DNA of 34,075 nucleotides from Shewanella profunda (GCF_023283765.1 NZ_JAKILG010000049.1:1-34075); one strand, 5' to 3'; shown: positions 15,698 through 24,802, numbered from the stretch's first letter. Numbers and translations are program-made. Notes: generated by a model from the sequence alone, not told the origin.

Positions 15698-17322
15698 CAA
15701 TTAGTCTCCGGCGGGGTTTGACTGGTATGGGCAAAGGAGATCCCACCAAAGGGGGTTAGTTGCATACCTGTAATATCGTGACGAGTTAACGCGACACGTT
15801 TCGTATGGGCCAAACTTAACATAGGTATCTGATCGGCTAAAAAGGCTTCAGCTTGCTGATAAATTACTTTGCGCTCAGCTTGAGTTGATACATCCTTTGC
15901 TCTTGCTAAGATGGCATCAAATTCAGGGTTACACCAGCGGGAGCGATTGTTGTTCGACAGCATCGCCGAGCAGCTCAGTAAGGGGGTGAAAAAGTTATCT
16001 GGATCGCTGTTGTCGGCATTCCATCCTATTAATACCGAATCATATTCATCACGGCTGAGTCGTTGGCTAAACACGCTCCAGTCGTAACTGATAATGTTTA
16101 CCTTAACCCCCACATTGGCTAAATCTGACTGAATTAACTCTGCAGTTTTAAGCGTATTAGGGTTATAAGCGCGCGCGACTGGCATTGCCCAGATATCAAG
16201 GCTGAGATTTTTTATGCCCGCCTCTTTCAATAAATCTCGCGCTTTTTGCGGATTGTAATCAATAAGTCCCTTATTACTATCGTAGGCCCAAGATGCCGGA
16301 GGCAATACACCTATGGCTTCAACGGCAGTATTTTGATAAACCGCTCGCAGAATATTTTGTTTATCGACGGCATGGGCTAGGGCGCTACGTACTCGCACAT
16401 CATCCAATGGTGGCTTTTGAGTATTAAAGGCCCAAAACGCCACGTTAAGCCCTGGTTGAGATTCAATATTTAACTCTTTATGCTGCCTAATAATAGGTAG
16501 CTCACCCGCCTTGGGTAGGGCCGATACACTGCAATCACCTGCGATAAGCTTCGCTAGGCGCACAGTGCTTTTAGGGGTTATATCAAATACCAGCATATCG
16601 ACCTTCGCGGGTTCCCCCCAAAAATCAGGGTGGCGACGATAACGGATATATTCATTTTTAACGTACTTAACTAGCGTGAAAGGTCCTGTACCAATGGCGT
16701 AATGATCGACATTTTGTGGGTGGCCTAGGGCAAGTTGTTGCTGGGCATACTCATCGGACAAAATCACGGCAAAGTCGGTGGCAAGATTAGATAAAAAGGA
16801 AGCGTCTTTACGGGCTAAATGAAATACGATTTCGTGGTCATTAACTTTTTCTATCTGCTTTACTTGTTCTGAAAACCCAATACTTTGAAAGAAGGGATAG
16901 CCAGTGCGGGATACCCAATGATAGGGATGTTGAGTATTAATGATCCGGTTGAAGGAAAATAACACATCATCGGCATTAAAGGCGCGAGTGGGGGTAAAAC
17001 GCGATGAATGTTGAAATTGGACATCTTCCCTTAGGGTAAAACGATAACTTAAGCCATCCTCAGACATAGACCAACTGGTCGCCAAGGCCGGAACAAGATT
17101 GCCTGACTGAGTATCATAATCCACTAAGCGGCTGTAGATTTGATGGGATGTGGCGTCGATAGTCGTGCCCGAAGTCACCAACTGCGGATTAAAAGACTCA
17201 GGGTTCCCTTCGGAGCAATAAACCAAACCGGAAGGAAGCTGTTGGGGCCCACACGCAACCAACAACCAACTCATGCACGAAACTGCCGTTGTCAGGTACA
17301 GGCGTCTAATTAGCACACTCAT
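15697..17322 (-). CDS. sapA: SapA, substrate-binding lipoprotein of the Sap peptide transporter
   Basis: Extracytoplasmic solute-binding protein of family 5 (SBP_bac_5), 541 residues, first gene of sapABCDF. The N-terminus has Arg-Arg, a hydrophobic stretch and the lipobox LVAC with Cys24, followed by Gly, so it should be a lipoprotein; E. coli SapA has an ordinary cleaved signal. The family signature is seen in SFNRIINTQHPYHW and the following blocks. It may deliver peptides or, as described in Haemophilus and Salmonella, antimicrobial peptides or heme to SapBCDF. That role is inferred from the family only. Confidence 0.93.
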   Translation of the reverse strand: MSVLIRRLYLTTAVSCMSWLLVACGPQQLPSGLVYCSEGNPESFNPQLVTSGTTIDATSHQIYSRLVDYDTQSGNLVPALATSWSMSEDGLSYRFTLREDVQFQHSSRFTPTRAFNADDVLFSFNRIINTQHPYHWVSRTGYPFFQSIGFSEQVKQIEKVNDHEIVFHLARKDASFLSNLATDFAVILSDEYAQQQLALGHPQNVDHYAIGTGPFTLVKYVKNEYIRYRRHPDFWGEPAKVDMLVFDITPKSTVRLAKLIAGDCSVSALPKAGELPIIRQHKELNIESQPGLNVAFWAFNTQKPPLDDVRVRSALAHAVDKQNILRAVYQNTAVEAIGVLPPASWAYDSNKGLIDYNPQKARDLLKEAGIKNLSLDIWAMPVARAYNPNTLKTAELIQSDLANVGVKVNIISYDWSVFSQRLSRDEYDSVLIGWNADNSDPDNFFTPLLSCSAMLSNNNRSRWCNPEFDAILARAKDVSTQAERKVIYQQAEAFLADQIPMLSLAHTKRVALTRHDITGMQLTPFGGISFAHTSQTPPETN

Positions 17323-17356
17323 TTATAAATCATTATTTTATCGACTATGAACGGCT

Positions 17357-17386
17357 ATTTTAGCAGTGCATCTCCCCCATGGGCAA
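17357..17386 (-). promoter_or_regulatory. Predicted promoter of the sap operon
   Basis: On the minus strand, TTGCCC (17381-17386) and TAAAAT (17357-17362) are separated by 18 bp and lie about 35 nt before the sapA start. Read-through from pspF is also possible, since no terminator lies between. Confidence 0.5.
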
Positions 17387-17391
17387 TCTGC

Positions 17392-18480
17392 TTATGCTTT
17401 ATCGAGTAAATTGTACTTTTTAAGGATGCCACGCAGCTGGTGGTAGCTTAATCCTAGAATTTCGGCAGTCTTTTTTTGGTTATATTGGCTGTTTGATAGT
17501 GCCTGCTGAATAAGATCCATTTCGTACTTCTCGGTTTGTTCTTTAAAATCCAACGGAAAACTAAAGTTATTCAGAAAAGGCTCTGTGCTTCCCGCTAAGT
17601 CTGATTCAACAGAAGTATTGGGTTGAGGCGTATTTGGAACTGCTGCAACCTGAGGTGTCACCTGGCGCTCACGGGTTTTGACTCGGGTTTTAGGTCGATA
17701 GGGCGAAGCAAAGGGATCGAGGGTAATATGATCAATTGGACGATTTTCACCACCATTGCGATACACGCTACGTTCGACCACGTTCTTGAGTTCGCGGATA
17801 TTACCTGGCCAGTCGTGGGTCATTAACTGCTCGACCGCATGGGCGCTAAAACCGCTGAATAGTTGCAGTTTTAACTGCCTTGCCATCCCGACTGCAAAAT
17901 ATTCCGCTAGCGTCATAATATCTTCTGGGCGACAGCGCAGCGGTGGTAGGGTGATCACATCGAAGGCAAGTCTATCGAGTAAATCGGCGCGAAACTCGCC
18001 TGCATCAGCTAACGCGGGTAAATCTTCGTTGGCAGCGCAGATTAACCGCACATCGGCCTGCACTGTTTTACTGCCACCGACTCGTTCAAACTCACCGTAT
18101 TCTATCACCCGCAGTAGCTTTTCTTGGATAAGTCCTGAAGTGTTGGCTAATTCGTCGAGGAATAAAGTGCCACCATCGGCACGCTCGAAGCGGCCTTCGT
18201 GTTTGCCTTTTGCGCCAGTAAATGCACCTGATTCATGACCGAATAATTCACTCTCGAGTAAATTTTCACTCAAAGATGAACAGTTTAATTTAATAAAACT
18301 TTGATCCCAGCGCTTAGACAGATAATGTAAGCGTTCGGCAATAAGTTCTTTACCAGTACCCCGTTCACCAATGATCAGTACGGGTTTAGACAGCGGTGCT
18401 ATTTGCGACACATGTTCTAATACTTCGAGTAGGGCATTGGATTGACCGATAAGATTGTCTTGTTGAAATTTATTATCCAC
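17392..18480 (-). CDS. pspF: PspF, sigma-54-dependent activator of the phage shock protein operon
   Basis: A bacterial enhancer-binding protein without a receiver domain; PspA binds and inhibits it until membrane stress. It has 362 residues against about 325 in E. coli. The AAA+ domain has Walker A GERGTGKE (38-45) and the sigma-54 contact loop GAFTGA (85-90). Walker B is seen in GGTLFLDEL and the arginine-finger region in FRADLLDRLAFD. The C-terminal Fis-type helix-turn-helix contains NQKKTAEILGLSYHQLRG. The extra length lies in a Pro/Thr-rich linker (about 262-305). It is transcribed away from pspA, as in E. coli. Confidence 0.96.
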   Translation of the reverse strand: MDNKFQQDNLIGQSNALLEVLEHVSQIAPLSKPVLIIGERGTGKELIAERLHYLSKRWDQSFIKLNCSSLSENLLESELFGHESGAFTGAKGKHEGRFERADGGTLFLDELANTSGLIQEKLLRVIEYGEFERVGGSKTVQADVRLICAANEDLPALADAGEFRADLLDRLAFDVITLPPLRCRPEDIMTLAEYFAVGMARQLKLQLFSGFSAHAVEQLMTHDWPGNIRELKNVVERSVYRNGGENRPIDHITLDPFASPYRPKTRVKTRERQVTPQVAAVPNTPQPNTSVESDLAGSTEPFLNNFSFPLDFKEQTEKYEMDLIQQALSNSQYNQKKTAEILGLSYHQLRGILKKYNLLDKA

Positions 18481-18601
18481 GATATTTTTTAGTCTTTCGC
18501 GCTAAATTTTGGTGAAAATCATAATAAGTGGCTTGGAAGATAAAATAAAGTAAAAGTTAAAAAATTGTTTATCCGCATGTATTTAAACAATAAATAAAAG
18601 T

Positions 18602-18617
18602 TGGCACAGTTAGTGTA
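18602..18617 (+). promoter_or_regulatory. Sigma-54 promoter of pspA
   Basis: TGGCAC (18602-18607) and GTGTA (18613-18617) place the GG and GT doublets 10 bp apart, the -24/-12 spacing. The -12 GC is GT here. The A+T-rich stretch 18530-18600 is where PspF and IHF sites would be expected; I could not assign them. Confidence 0.8.
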
Positions 18618-18657
18618 TTACCCTAGACGAGACCAACATCAATTTGAGGATAGGATT

Positions 18658-19341
18658 ATGGGAATTTTCTCTCGTTTCGCCGATATCATTAACTCCAATA
18701 TCAGCGCATTGCTGGATAAAGCTGAAGACCCTGAAAAAATGGTTCGTCTGATTATCCAAGAAATGGAAGACACACTCGTTGAAGTGCGTTCAACCTCAGC
18801 CAAAGTATTAGCTGAGAAGAAAGAGCTGCAACGTCGTATCAACCGCGTGTTAGAACAAGTGCAAGATTGGCAAGATAAAGCCGAACTCGCATTGTCAAAA
18901 GACCGCGAAGATTTAGCCAAAGCCGCTTTAGTTGAAAAACAGAAAGCGACAGGTTTAGTCGATATTCTGAATCAAGAGCTTGCTGTTATTGATGAGCATA
19001 TCGCACGCTTAAAGGATGAAGTGGGCTTGCTGCAAGAAAAGTTATTGGATGCTAAAGCGCGCCAAAAAACCATTATTTTACGCACACAAACAGCTTCATC
19101 ACGTTTAGAAGTGAAAAAGCAGTTAGATTCGAGCAAAATCGATAGCGCTATGCTCAAGTTTGAGCAATATGAGCGCCGCGTGGAAGGGTTAGAAGCACAA
19201 GTTGAATCCTACGATCTTGGCAGCAAAAAAACCTTAGCCGATGAGTTTGCCGCACTTGAAGCCGAAGATTCTGTGAATGCAGAGCTGGCTGCGCTGAAAG
19301 CCAAGGTAAAAGGCAAAGCACCAACTAAGTCAAAAGAATAA
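18658..19341 (+). CDS. pspA: PspA, phage shock protein A (ESCRT-III-like membrane stress effector)
   Basis: A peripheral inner-membrane protein that supports damaged membranes and holds PspF inactive under calm conditions. It has 227 residues (E. coli 222). An amphipathic N-terminal helix (GIFSRFADIINSNISALLDK) is followed by long coiled coils with the conserved PEKMVRLIIQEMEDTLVEVR. The start at 18658 is preceded by GAGGATAG and fits the family; the frame extends upstream only by chance. First gene of pspABC. Confidence 0.97.
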   Translation: MGIFSRFADIINSNISALLDKAEDPEKMVRLIIQEMEDTLVEVRSTSAKVLAEKKELQRRINRVLEQVQDWQDKAELALSKDREDLAKAALVEKQKATGLVDILNQELAVIDEHIARLKDEVGLLQEKLLDAKARQKTIILRTQTASSRLEVKKQLDSSKIDSAMLKFEQYERRVEGLEAQVESYDLGSKKTLADEFAALEAEDSVNAELAALKAKVKGKAPTKSKE

Positions 19342-19358
19342 CAATTCAGAGGTGAGTT

Positions 19359-19598
19359 ATGGATATGGACATACTGATGGCTCCGATTATTATTTTCATG
19401 GTGATAGTCGCGCCAATATGGTTAGTTCTTCATTATCGCAGTAAGCGACAAGTGAGCCAGGGACTCACTGAGGAAGAGTTTTCACAACTCAATGATTTAA
19501 TAGTTAAAGCCGATAAAATGGCTGCACGTATCGAGACCTTAGAGGCTATTCTGGATACAGAATCGCCCGAATGGAGGGGAAAACATGAGAGGATCTAA
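19359..19598 (+). CDS. pspB: PspB, phage shock protein B
   Basis: A small inner-membrane protein of 79 residues with one N-terminal membrane segment (IIIFMVIVAPIWLVLHY) and a cytoplasmic coiled region ending near SPEWR, as in other PspB proteins. With PspC it senses membrane stress and releases PspF from PspA. It lies 17 nt after pspA and overlaps pspC by 14 nt. Confidence 0.95.
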   Translation: MDMDILMAPIIIFMVIVAPIWLVLHYRSKRQVSQGLTEEEFSQLNDLIVKADKMAARIETLEAILDTESPEWRGKHERI

Positions 19599-19971
19599 AG
19601 GTCGTACTTTGTACCGCATTCCCCAGTCAGGCAAAATAGCGGGTGTGTGTGCAGGGATTGCTGAGTACTTTGCGATTGAAACTTGGTTGGTACGGGTGCT
19701 CACGGTTTCTATCTTTTTGCTTGGTGGTTCGGGTGTCGTGTTTATCATCTATGTGGCTTTGTGGGTGATTTTAGACATCAAACCACAGAATCATTACGAT
19801 AGGGATGATATCGAGGTGAAGAAGAAGCCGTGGCAATCGGGTGAACCCGCAAAGCAAGCATTGAGCGACGTGAGTCGTCAATTTCGAAGCCTTGAAGTTA
19901 GATTGCAAAACTTAGAACGTCACGTCACCTCTGACAACTTTGATTTGAAAAGACAAATCAATAGTTTGTAA
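19585..19971 (+). CDS. pspC: PspC, phage shock protein C
   Basis: Inner-membrane stress sensor, 128 residues. The PspC domain is seen in LYRIPQSGKIAGVCAGIAEY followed by WLVRVLTV and one clear membrane stretch (FLLGGSGVVFIIYVALWVI). A cytoplasmic helical tail with coiled-coil character follows (FRSLEVRLQNLERHV). GGAGGG lies before the ATG. Overlap with pspB implies coupled translation. Confidence 0.96.
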   Translation: MRGSKGRTLYRIPQSGKIAGVCAGIAEYFAIETWLVRVLTVSIFLLGGSGVVFIIYVALWVILDIKPQNHYDRDDIEVKKKPWQSGEPAKQALSDVSRQFRSLEVRLQNLERHVTSDNFDLKRQINSL

Positions 19972-19979
19972 CCCCTCTA

Positions 19980-20010
19980 AAGGGCGGCCATGTCCGCCCT
20001 TATTGTTTAA
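19980..20010 (+). terminator. Terminator after pspC
   Basis: Stem AAGGGCGG/CCGCCCTT (19980-19987 with 19994-20001), loop of 6, then ATTGTTT. The T run is broken, so partial read-through into ycjX is plausible. Confidence 0.7.
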
Positions 20011-20064
20011 TCTCTTTGTCGTTCCAGTGTATAGTTAACATCATTCGACATAATGGAAGTCTGT

Positions 20065-21525
20065 ATGGGAATGCTTGATGCCTCGCTCCATAAATTAACT
20101 CAAAAGGGCCAATCCCTATTACATCGCACTGCGGACAGGCATTTACGTTTGGCCGTGACTGGGCTTTCTGGTGCGGGAAAAACGGCGTTTATCACAGGAT
20201 TAGTTAATCAGTTACTCAATTCTGGACCTGTGGCTAATTTATCCCATGCCCGCAACGGCAGTGCTTTGCCACTTTGGCAGGTGAGCCGCGATCAGCGTTT
20301 GCTCGGGGTTAAGCGTACCATGCAGCCCGACCTTGAAATTGCCAGTTTTGATTATCAAGGCGCCATGTTAGCGCTCACTTCCGATCCTGCGGCTTGGCCA
20401 GCCTCCACTCGCACTATTTCTGAGTTACGGCTGGCGATTAAATACAAACCACAAAAGGGTTTACTGGCTAAGTTTTCCGATACCGCCACCTTGTACTTAG
20501 ACATAGTCGATTATCCCGGTGAATGGTTACTCGATTTACCTATGCTGCGCCAAGACTTTGTCGAGTGGTGCCGTGCCCAGCAAGTTCGTATTGAGAATCT
20601 TAAAAGTTCACCCTTGTATGCCCAGTTTGAGCAATCCTTAACTACGTTGGATCTAGCTGCCAGCGCCGATGAGCAACAATTGAAACTGATTGCCGATCAA
20701 TATCAGTTATTACTCAATGATTTAGTACATGTGCAAGGTTATTACCAAGCCCAACCCGGGCGGATGTTATTGCCGGGCGAATGGCAGGGCGCACCTTTAT
20801 TGGCTTTTTTCCCCCTGTTATTTGTCAATGATGAAAAGTTCACCGCGCTTTCGCAAAGCGATAAACACAGTGGCTTCCACGTACTGGAAAAACGCTATCA
20901 AGAATACGTCGCTAAAGTGGTTAAGCCTTTCTATAAAAACCATTTTGCCGGTTTTGACAGGCAGTTAGTACTCGTTGACTGTTTTAGTGCTTTGAATCGC
21001 GGTAAAAAGCAATTTGAGGATATGGGCGCGGCGCTCAATGCCATTATGGAAAGTTTTCAGTTTGGGCAGTCTAGCTATTTACGACGGTTATTTGCACCAA
21101 GAATTGACCGTTTATTGTTTGCTGCGAGCAAGGTTGATCATGTGACTCGTGATCAACAGAGCCATGTGTTGTCCCTGTTGACCGATATGTTGAAACACAG
21201 TCAACACTTTGCCAGTTTCGATGGCTGTAAAGTGGAAACTATGGCGATTAGCGCCATCAAGGCCACACGCCACGGCATGGTAACAACTCAAGACGGTGAG
21301 GTTGAAGTCGTGCAGGGCACTGGACTCAACGGTAAAGCCCTGACTTTGTTTCCAGGTGAAGTGCCCACTCGCTTACCTGAAGCTGATTTTTGGCGTAATC
21401 AAGGGTTTAATTTTGTCGGGTTTGCACCGCCGAGCAATGTCAATGTCGACCCATCTCAAGTACATTTTGACCATATTCGTCTCGATCATCTGCTGCAGTA
21501 CTTACTGGGAGATAAGTTGGAATGA
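20065..21525 (+). CDS. ycjX: YcjX-family P-loop protein (DUF463), psp-associated
   Basis: A conserved GTPase-like protein of unknown exact function; in E. coli ycjXF follow the psp genes and belong to the PspF regulon. It has 486 residues from the start at 20065, which has GGAAG 5 nt before it; starts at 20053 and 20071 are possible. Walker A is GLSGAGKT (33-40). The family blocks LYLDIVDYPGEWLLDLPML, KVVKPFYKNHF, DRQLVLVDCFSALN and FPGEVPTRLPEADFW are all present. It overlaps ycjF by 4 nt. Confidence 0.93.
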   Translation: MGMLDASLHKLTQKGQSLLHRTADRHLRLAVTGLSGAGKTAFITGLVNQLLNSGPVANLSHARNGSALPLWQVSRDQRLLGVKRTMQPDLEIASFDYQGAMLALTSDPAAWPASTRTISELRLAIKYKPQKGLLAKFSDTATLYLDIVDYPGEWLLDLPMLRQDFVEWCRAQQVRIENLKSSPLYAQFEQSLTTLDLAASADEQQLKLIADQYQLLLNDLVHVQGYYQAQPGRMLLPGEWQGAPLLAFFPLLFVNDEKFTALSQSDKHSGFHVLEKRYQEYVAKVVKPFYKNHFAGFDRQLVLVDCFSALNRGKKQFEDMGAALNAIMESFQFGQSSYLRRLFAPRIDRLLFAASKVDHVTRDQQSHVLSLLTDMLKHSQHFASFDGCKVETMAISAIKATRHGMVTTQDGEVEVVQGTGLNGKALTLFPGEVPTRLPEADFWRNQGFNFVGFAPPSNVNVDPSQVHFDHIRLDHLLQYLLGDKLE

Positions 21526-22730
21526 CGTTAAAGCTATCTGATAATCCAAATGAGCAGGCCTCCAATTTATCTTCAAACTCATTTGAACATAAATCGTTGA
21601 AAAAGCAGCAGCTGTTTGACTCACAAGTGGTGGAACTTAAACTCAGCAAAGAGGAACTCAAAGGCGCGAAAGCTTTTGATTCCCATACGCCAGTGCAAGA
21701 AGTGGCTGCCGATATTGAGGAATTGATGGATGAGACGCTTTTAGCCCATCCTAAAATGATTGATGCTAAATCAGTCTCACCTCAATTAGTTAAATCACGC
21801 CGTTGGTCTTGGCTCGCTCGTCTAGCGGCCGTGAGTTTATTGCTGCTCGTGGTAGTTCAAACAGGATTAGGACTGAGGGATGCATGGCTTGAAAGCCCTT
21901 GGTTGTTTAGTTTTTATGGCGTTGTTCTTGGTGTTGTCAGTGCCTGGGCATTGGCCGGTGCCCTCAGTGAGTACCGTAAGCTTAAGCGACTCAAACAGGT
22001 CGCCGATACCCAAGAAACGGGCGCAAGGCTGGCGCAAAGCATGCAAATGGGCGAAGCCAACAGTTTTATCGATAATATTGTTTGCCACTATGAAGACAGC
22101 CAAGGTTTGCAGCAACTTCGTCGCTCATTAAAAGATGAACATAATGATGCCGAGAAAGTATTGTTATTCGAGGACTTAGTTATGACTGAGCGGGATGAGC
22201 TGGCGAAAAAAGTCGTGCGAAGATATGCGGCAGAGTCGGCAGTTTTATTAGCCGCCAGCCCTTTAGCCGTGCTCGATATGGCGATTATCCTATGGCGTAA
22301 TCAACGCATGCTGCGTGATGTGGCCCGCTGTTATGGCATTGAGTTGGGTTACTGGAGCCGGATTAAACTTATCCGCAGCATTATTATTAATATCATCTAC
22401 GCGGGCACCACTGAGTTAGTTACAGATCTAGGAACGCAGCTGTTATCGGTTGAAATGACGGGTAAATTGTCTGCCCGTTTGGCTCAAGGGCTAGGCGGCG
22501 GCATGTTAACTGCACGCCTTGGATATCAAGCTATGGCGCTGTGTCGGCCAATTGTGTTTAGGGAGGAACAAAGACCTAAATTGTCTAAAGTGCATCAGGA
22601 GTTGTTGATTGAGCTGAAGCAGTTTTCAGGCAAGCTATTCACTAAGGAAGGCCGTGATGCACTAAAAGGTCAATTAGCTGATGTTGATGATAAGGTATCT
22701 AGGTCGTCTAAAGATAAGTCTAAAGAGTAG
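21522..22730 (+). CDS. ycjF: YcjF-family inner-membrane protein (DUF697, TIGR01620)
   Basis: A membrane protein of 402 residues; E. coli YcjF is about 50 residues shorter. A charged cytoplasmic N-terminus of about 90 residues is followed by two membrane segments (about 95-117 and 126-148) and a C-terminal DUF697 domain. That domain has hydrophobic helices near LLAASPLAVLDMAIILWRN and LIRSIIINIIYAGTTELVTD. It starts inside the ycjX stop (ATGA), so the two are co-translated. Likely works with YcjX in the envelope stress response; the biochemical role is not known. Confidence 0.92.
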   Translation: MTLKLSDNPNEQASNLSSNSFEHKSLKKQQLFDSQVVELKLSKEELKGAKAFDSHTPVQEVAADIEELMDETLLAHPKMIDAKSVSPQLVKSRRWSWLARLAAVSLLLLVVVQTGLGLRDAWLESPWLFSFYGVVLGVVSAWALAGALSEYRKLKRLKQVADTQETGARLAQSMQMGEANSFIDNIVCHYEDSQGLQQLRRSLKDEHNDAEKVLLFEDLVMTERDELAKKVVRRYAAESAVLLAASPLAVLDMAIILWRNQRMLRDVARCYGIELGYWSRIKLIRSIIINIIYAGTTELVTDLGTQLLSVEMTGKLSARLAQGLGGGMLTARLGYQAMALCRPIVFREEQRPKLSKVHQELLIELKQFSGKLFTKEGRDALKGQLADVDDKVSRSSKDKSKE

Positions 22731-22778
22731 ATGCTATTGAATATCATATGATTAAACAATTCAAATAGCCGAGAGTAG

Positions 22779-22814
22779 ATGCGCTAATGGACTTGTTCCT
22801 TAGCGCATTTTTTA
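22779..22814 (+). terminator. Terminator of ycjF
   Basis: Stem ATGCGCTAA/TTAGCGCAT (22779-22787 with 22800-22808), loop of 12, followed by TTTTT. Confidence 0.85.
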
Positions 22815-23058
22815 TGCTTCTTGCAGATAAAGAGAATGACTAAGTGCGATGTAAAAGTGCTATGTAACAAGTTTATTACACTTTGGGCGCTGCTATTTTC
22901 GTCATGCTACTGGTTTAAGTGCTTGGCCGCGTTATGGTAGGGCTTATTCGATAGGGCTAATGTTTCATTAACTTATCCATAATGCGAGCATTGAGCGCTC
23001 CAAACCAACAATCAATCAAGAACGGGATCGACTCAATGCCAATTACAAGGAGCTAGGT
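22815..23058. other. Upstream region of the methionine gamma-lyase gene
   Basis: No gene seen. It contains the inverted repeat TGTAACAAGTTTATTACA (22863-22880, TGTAA and TTACA arms, 8-bp centre), which could be an operator. No MetJ box or clear sigma-70 promoter could be assigned with confidence. Confidence 0.3.
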
Positions 23059-24252
23059 ATGCAAGATGAATCAGACAAGATGTGGAAAGCGGCAACACAG
23101 GTTATTCATGGCGGGCACGAGCGAGAGGCCTTTGGTGCCTTAGTGACACCGCTTTATCAAAGTGCGACTTTTGTGTTTGAGTCGGCAAAGCAAGGTGGTG
23201 AGCGATTCGCGGGTAATGAGCCAGGTTATATTTACACGCGCTTAGGTAATCCGACAACCGCCGAGCTTGAACGTAAAATGGCGATTCTAGAAGGCGCTGA
23301 GGCCGCCGCCGCGACGGCTTCCGGTATGGGCGCCGTGTCAGCTGCATTACTGGCAAACTTGCAAATGGGCGATCATCTTGTGGCATCTAATGCCGTTTAT
23401 GGTTGTACATTTGCCTTAATGACAACTCAGTTTGCCCGCTTTGGTATTGAAGTGTCTTTAGTGGACTTTTCATCTGCTGAAGCAATTGAAGCGGCGATTA
23501 GATCAAATACTAAGGTCATTTTCTGTGAAACTCCAGTAAACCCTCATTTGCAGGTATTTGATTTAGCAGCAATCGCGAACATTGCCAAACGCCATCAACT
23601 GGTCAGTATTGTCGACAATACTTTTATGACGCCTTTACTGCAAAGACCACTCGATTTCGGTATAGATATGGTGATCCACAGCGCCACTAAGTATTTGAAT
23701 GGTCATGGCGATGTGATTGCGGGAATAGTCTGTGGTAGTGAAGAGCAGCTTCATAAAGTGAAGTATGAAATCTTAAAAGATATTGGCGCTGTAATATCGC
23801 CACACGATGCTTGGCTGATCTTACGCGGTCTTAAAACCTTAGATGTACGTTTGCAGCGCCATTGCGATAGTGCCGAGCGTGTTGCTGAGTTTTTGACCGA
23901 GCACCCCAAAATTACCCAAGTGTACTATCCAGGGCTTAGATCTCACCAAGGGCATAAATTTATTGGTCAGCAGATGAAACGTGCTGGTGGCGTTATTGCT
24001 TTTGAACTAGCGGCAAATTTAGAGCAGGCGATGGCCTTTGTTGGTTATCTTAAGTTGTTTTCAATTGCTGTGAGTTTAGGGGACGCCGAATCCCTTATCC
24101 AACATCCCGCTTCGATGACGCATTCGCCTTATACGCCAGAGGCGAGGATAACAGCGGGGATTGGTGATAATTTACTACGTATCTCTATCGGCTTAGAGGA
24201 TTGTGACGATATCATTGCCGACTTATGTCAAGCTTTGAATCGGCTAGCTTAA
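23059..24252 (+). CDS. mdeA: Methionine gamma-lyase (PLP-dependent)
   Basis: Splits L-methionine into methanethiol, 2-oxobutanoate and ammonia. It has 397 residues and the Cys/Met metabolism PLP-enzyme fold. Key residues fall on Pseudomonas putida numbering: Tyr114 and Cys116 in VYGCTF, Asp186 in VDNTF, and the PLP lysine Lys211 in HSATKYLNGHGD. Cys116 is the residue that separates methionine gamma-lyases from cystathionine lyases and synthases, which supports the specific call. The N-terminal YIYTRLGNPTTAELE contributes to the neighbouring active site. AAGGAG precedes the start. The gene stands alone. Confidence 0.93.
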   Translation: MQDESDKMWKAATQVIHGGHEREAFGALVTPLYQSATFVFESAKQGGERFAGNEPGYIYTRLGNPTTAELERKMAILEGAEAAAATASGMGAVSAALLANLQMGDHLVASNAVYGCTFALMTTQFARFGIEVSLVDFSSAEAIEAAIRSNTKVIFCETPVNPHLQVFDLAAIANIAKRHQLVSIVDNTFMTPLLQRPLDFGIDMVIHSATKYLNGHGDVIAGIVCGSEEQLHKVKYEILKDIGAVISPHDAWLILRGLKTLDVRLQRHCDSAERVAEFLTEHPKITQVYYPGLRSHQGHKFIGQQMKRAGGVIAFELAANLEQAMAFVGYLKLFSIAVSLGDAESLIQHPASMTHSPYTPEARITAGIGDNLLRISIGLEDCDDIIADLCQALNRLA

Positions 24253-24372
24253 CCTGACTAACTTGGAATATTTATGCTTTCAGTTTGGTATTTCATAAAA
24301 CTTTAGTCTATTTTTGATTTGAGGCCACGGAAGTAGGACGAAAGGCCGAATATCATGGAAAGAGGGCAAAAT

Positions 24373-24756
24373 ATGAAGATGACAAATGGTTTATCCACGA
24401 TTCTCAGCACCAGTGTTAAATCAATTCAGATAAAGTCGATGTTAGGGGTTACATTAGCGGCTTTACTGGCATATCCGGTCATTGCTGCAGAACCACCCAG
24501 TAAAGCCGAAGCTAAAATGCAGACTCAGGCAAAAGCAGATGCGAAGACGGCCGTGCCAGATGTACTGGCAGTGAATATCAACACAGCTTCTGTTGAGCAG
24601 TTGCAAGAGCTTAAGGGTATTGGTGTCGCCAAGGCGCAGGCCATCGTAGACTACCGCACACAAAATGGTAAGTTTAATGCGATTGATGATTTAGCCAATG
24701 TGTCAGGCATTGGTGCAAAGCTGATTGAACAGAATCGACATTTAATCAAACTATGA
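24373..24756 (+). CDS. ComEA-like exported helix-hairpin-helix protein
   Basis: Likely a periplasmic DNA-binding protein of the ComEA type, used for DNA uptake in naturally competent relatives. The product is 127 residues. A long N-terminus ends in a signal-like core (MLGVTLAALLAYPVIAAE), then a low-complexity Lys/Ala linker. One ComEA HhH unit follows (about residues 69-125): VNINTASVEQLQELKGIGVA and the second hairpin LANVSGIGAKLIEQN. The start at 24373 has GAGGG before it; an in-frame ATG at 24355 is possible, and the signal core suggests that even a later start is feasible. No other DNA-uptake gene is adjacent. Confidence 0.85.
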   Translation: MKMTNGLSTILSTSVKSIQIKSMLGVTLAALLAYPVIAAEPPSKAEAKMQTQAKADAKTAVPDVLAVNINTASVEQLQELKGIGVAKAQAIVDYRTQNGKFNAIDDLANVSGIGAKLIEQNRHLIKL

Positions 24757-24802
24757 TCCCTTCGTTACCGACAATAGGTTCTAGTGTGAGTTAAAACGAT
24801 TG

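Noticed and set aside
17756..18238. Plus-strand reading frame of 160 codons opposite pspF
   Set aside because: Shadow of the AAA+ domain of pspF; low-complexity Ser/Ala-rich translation.
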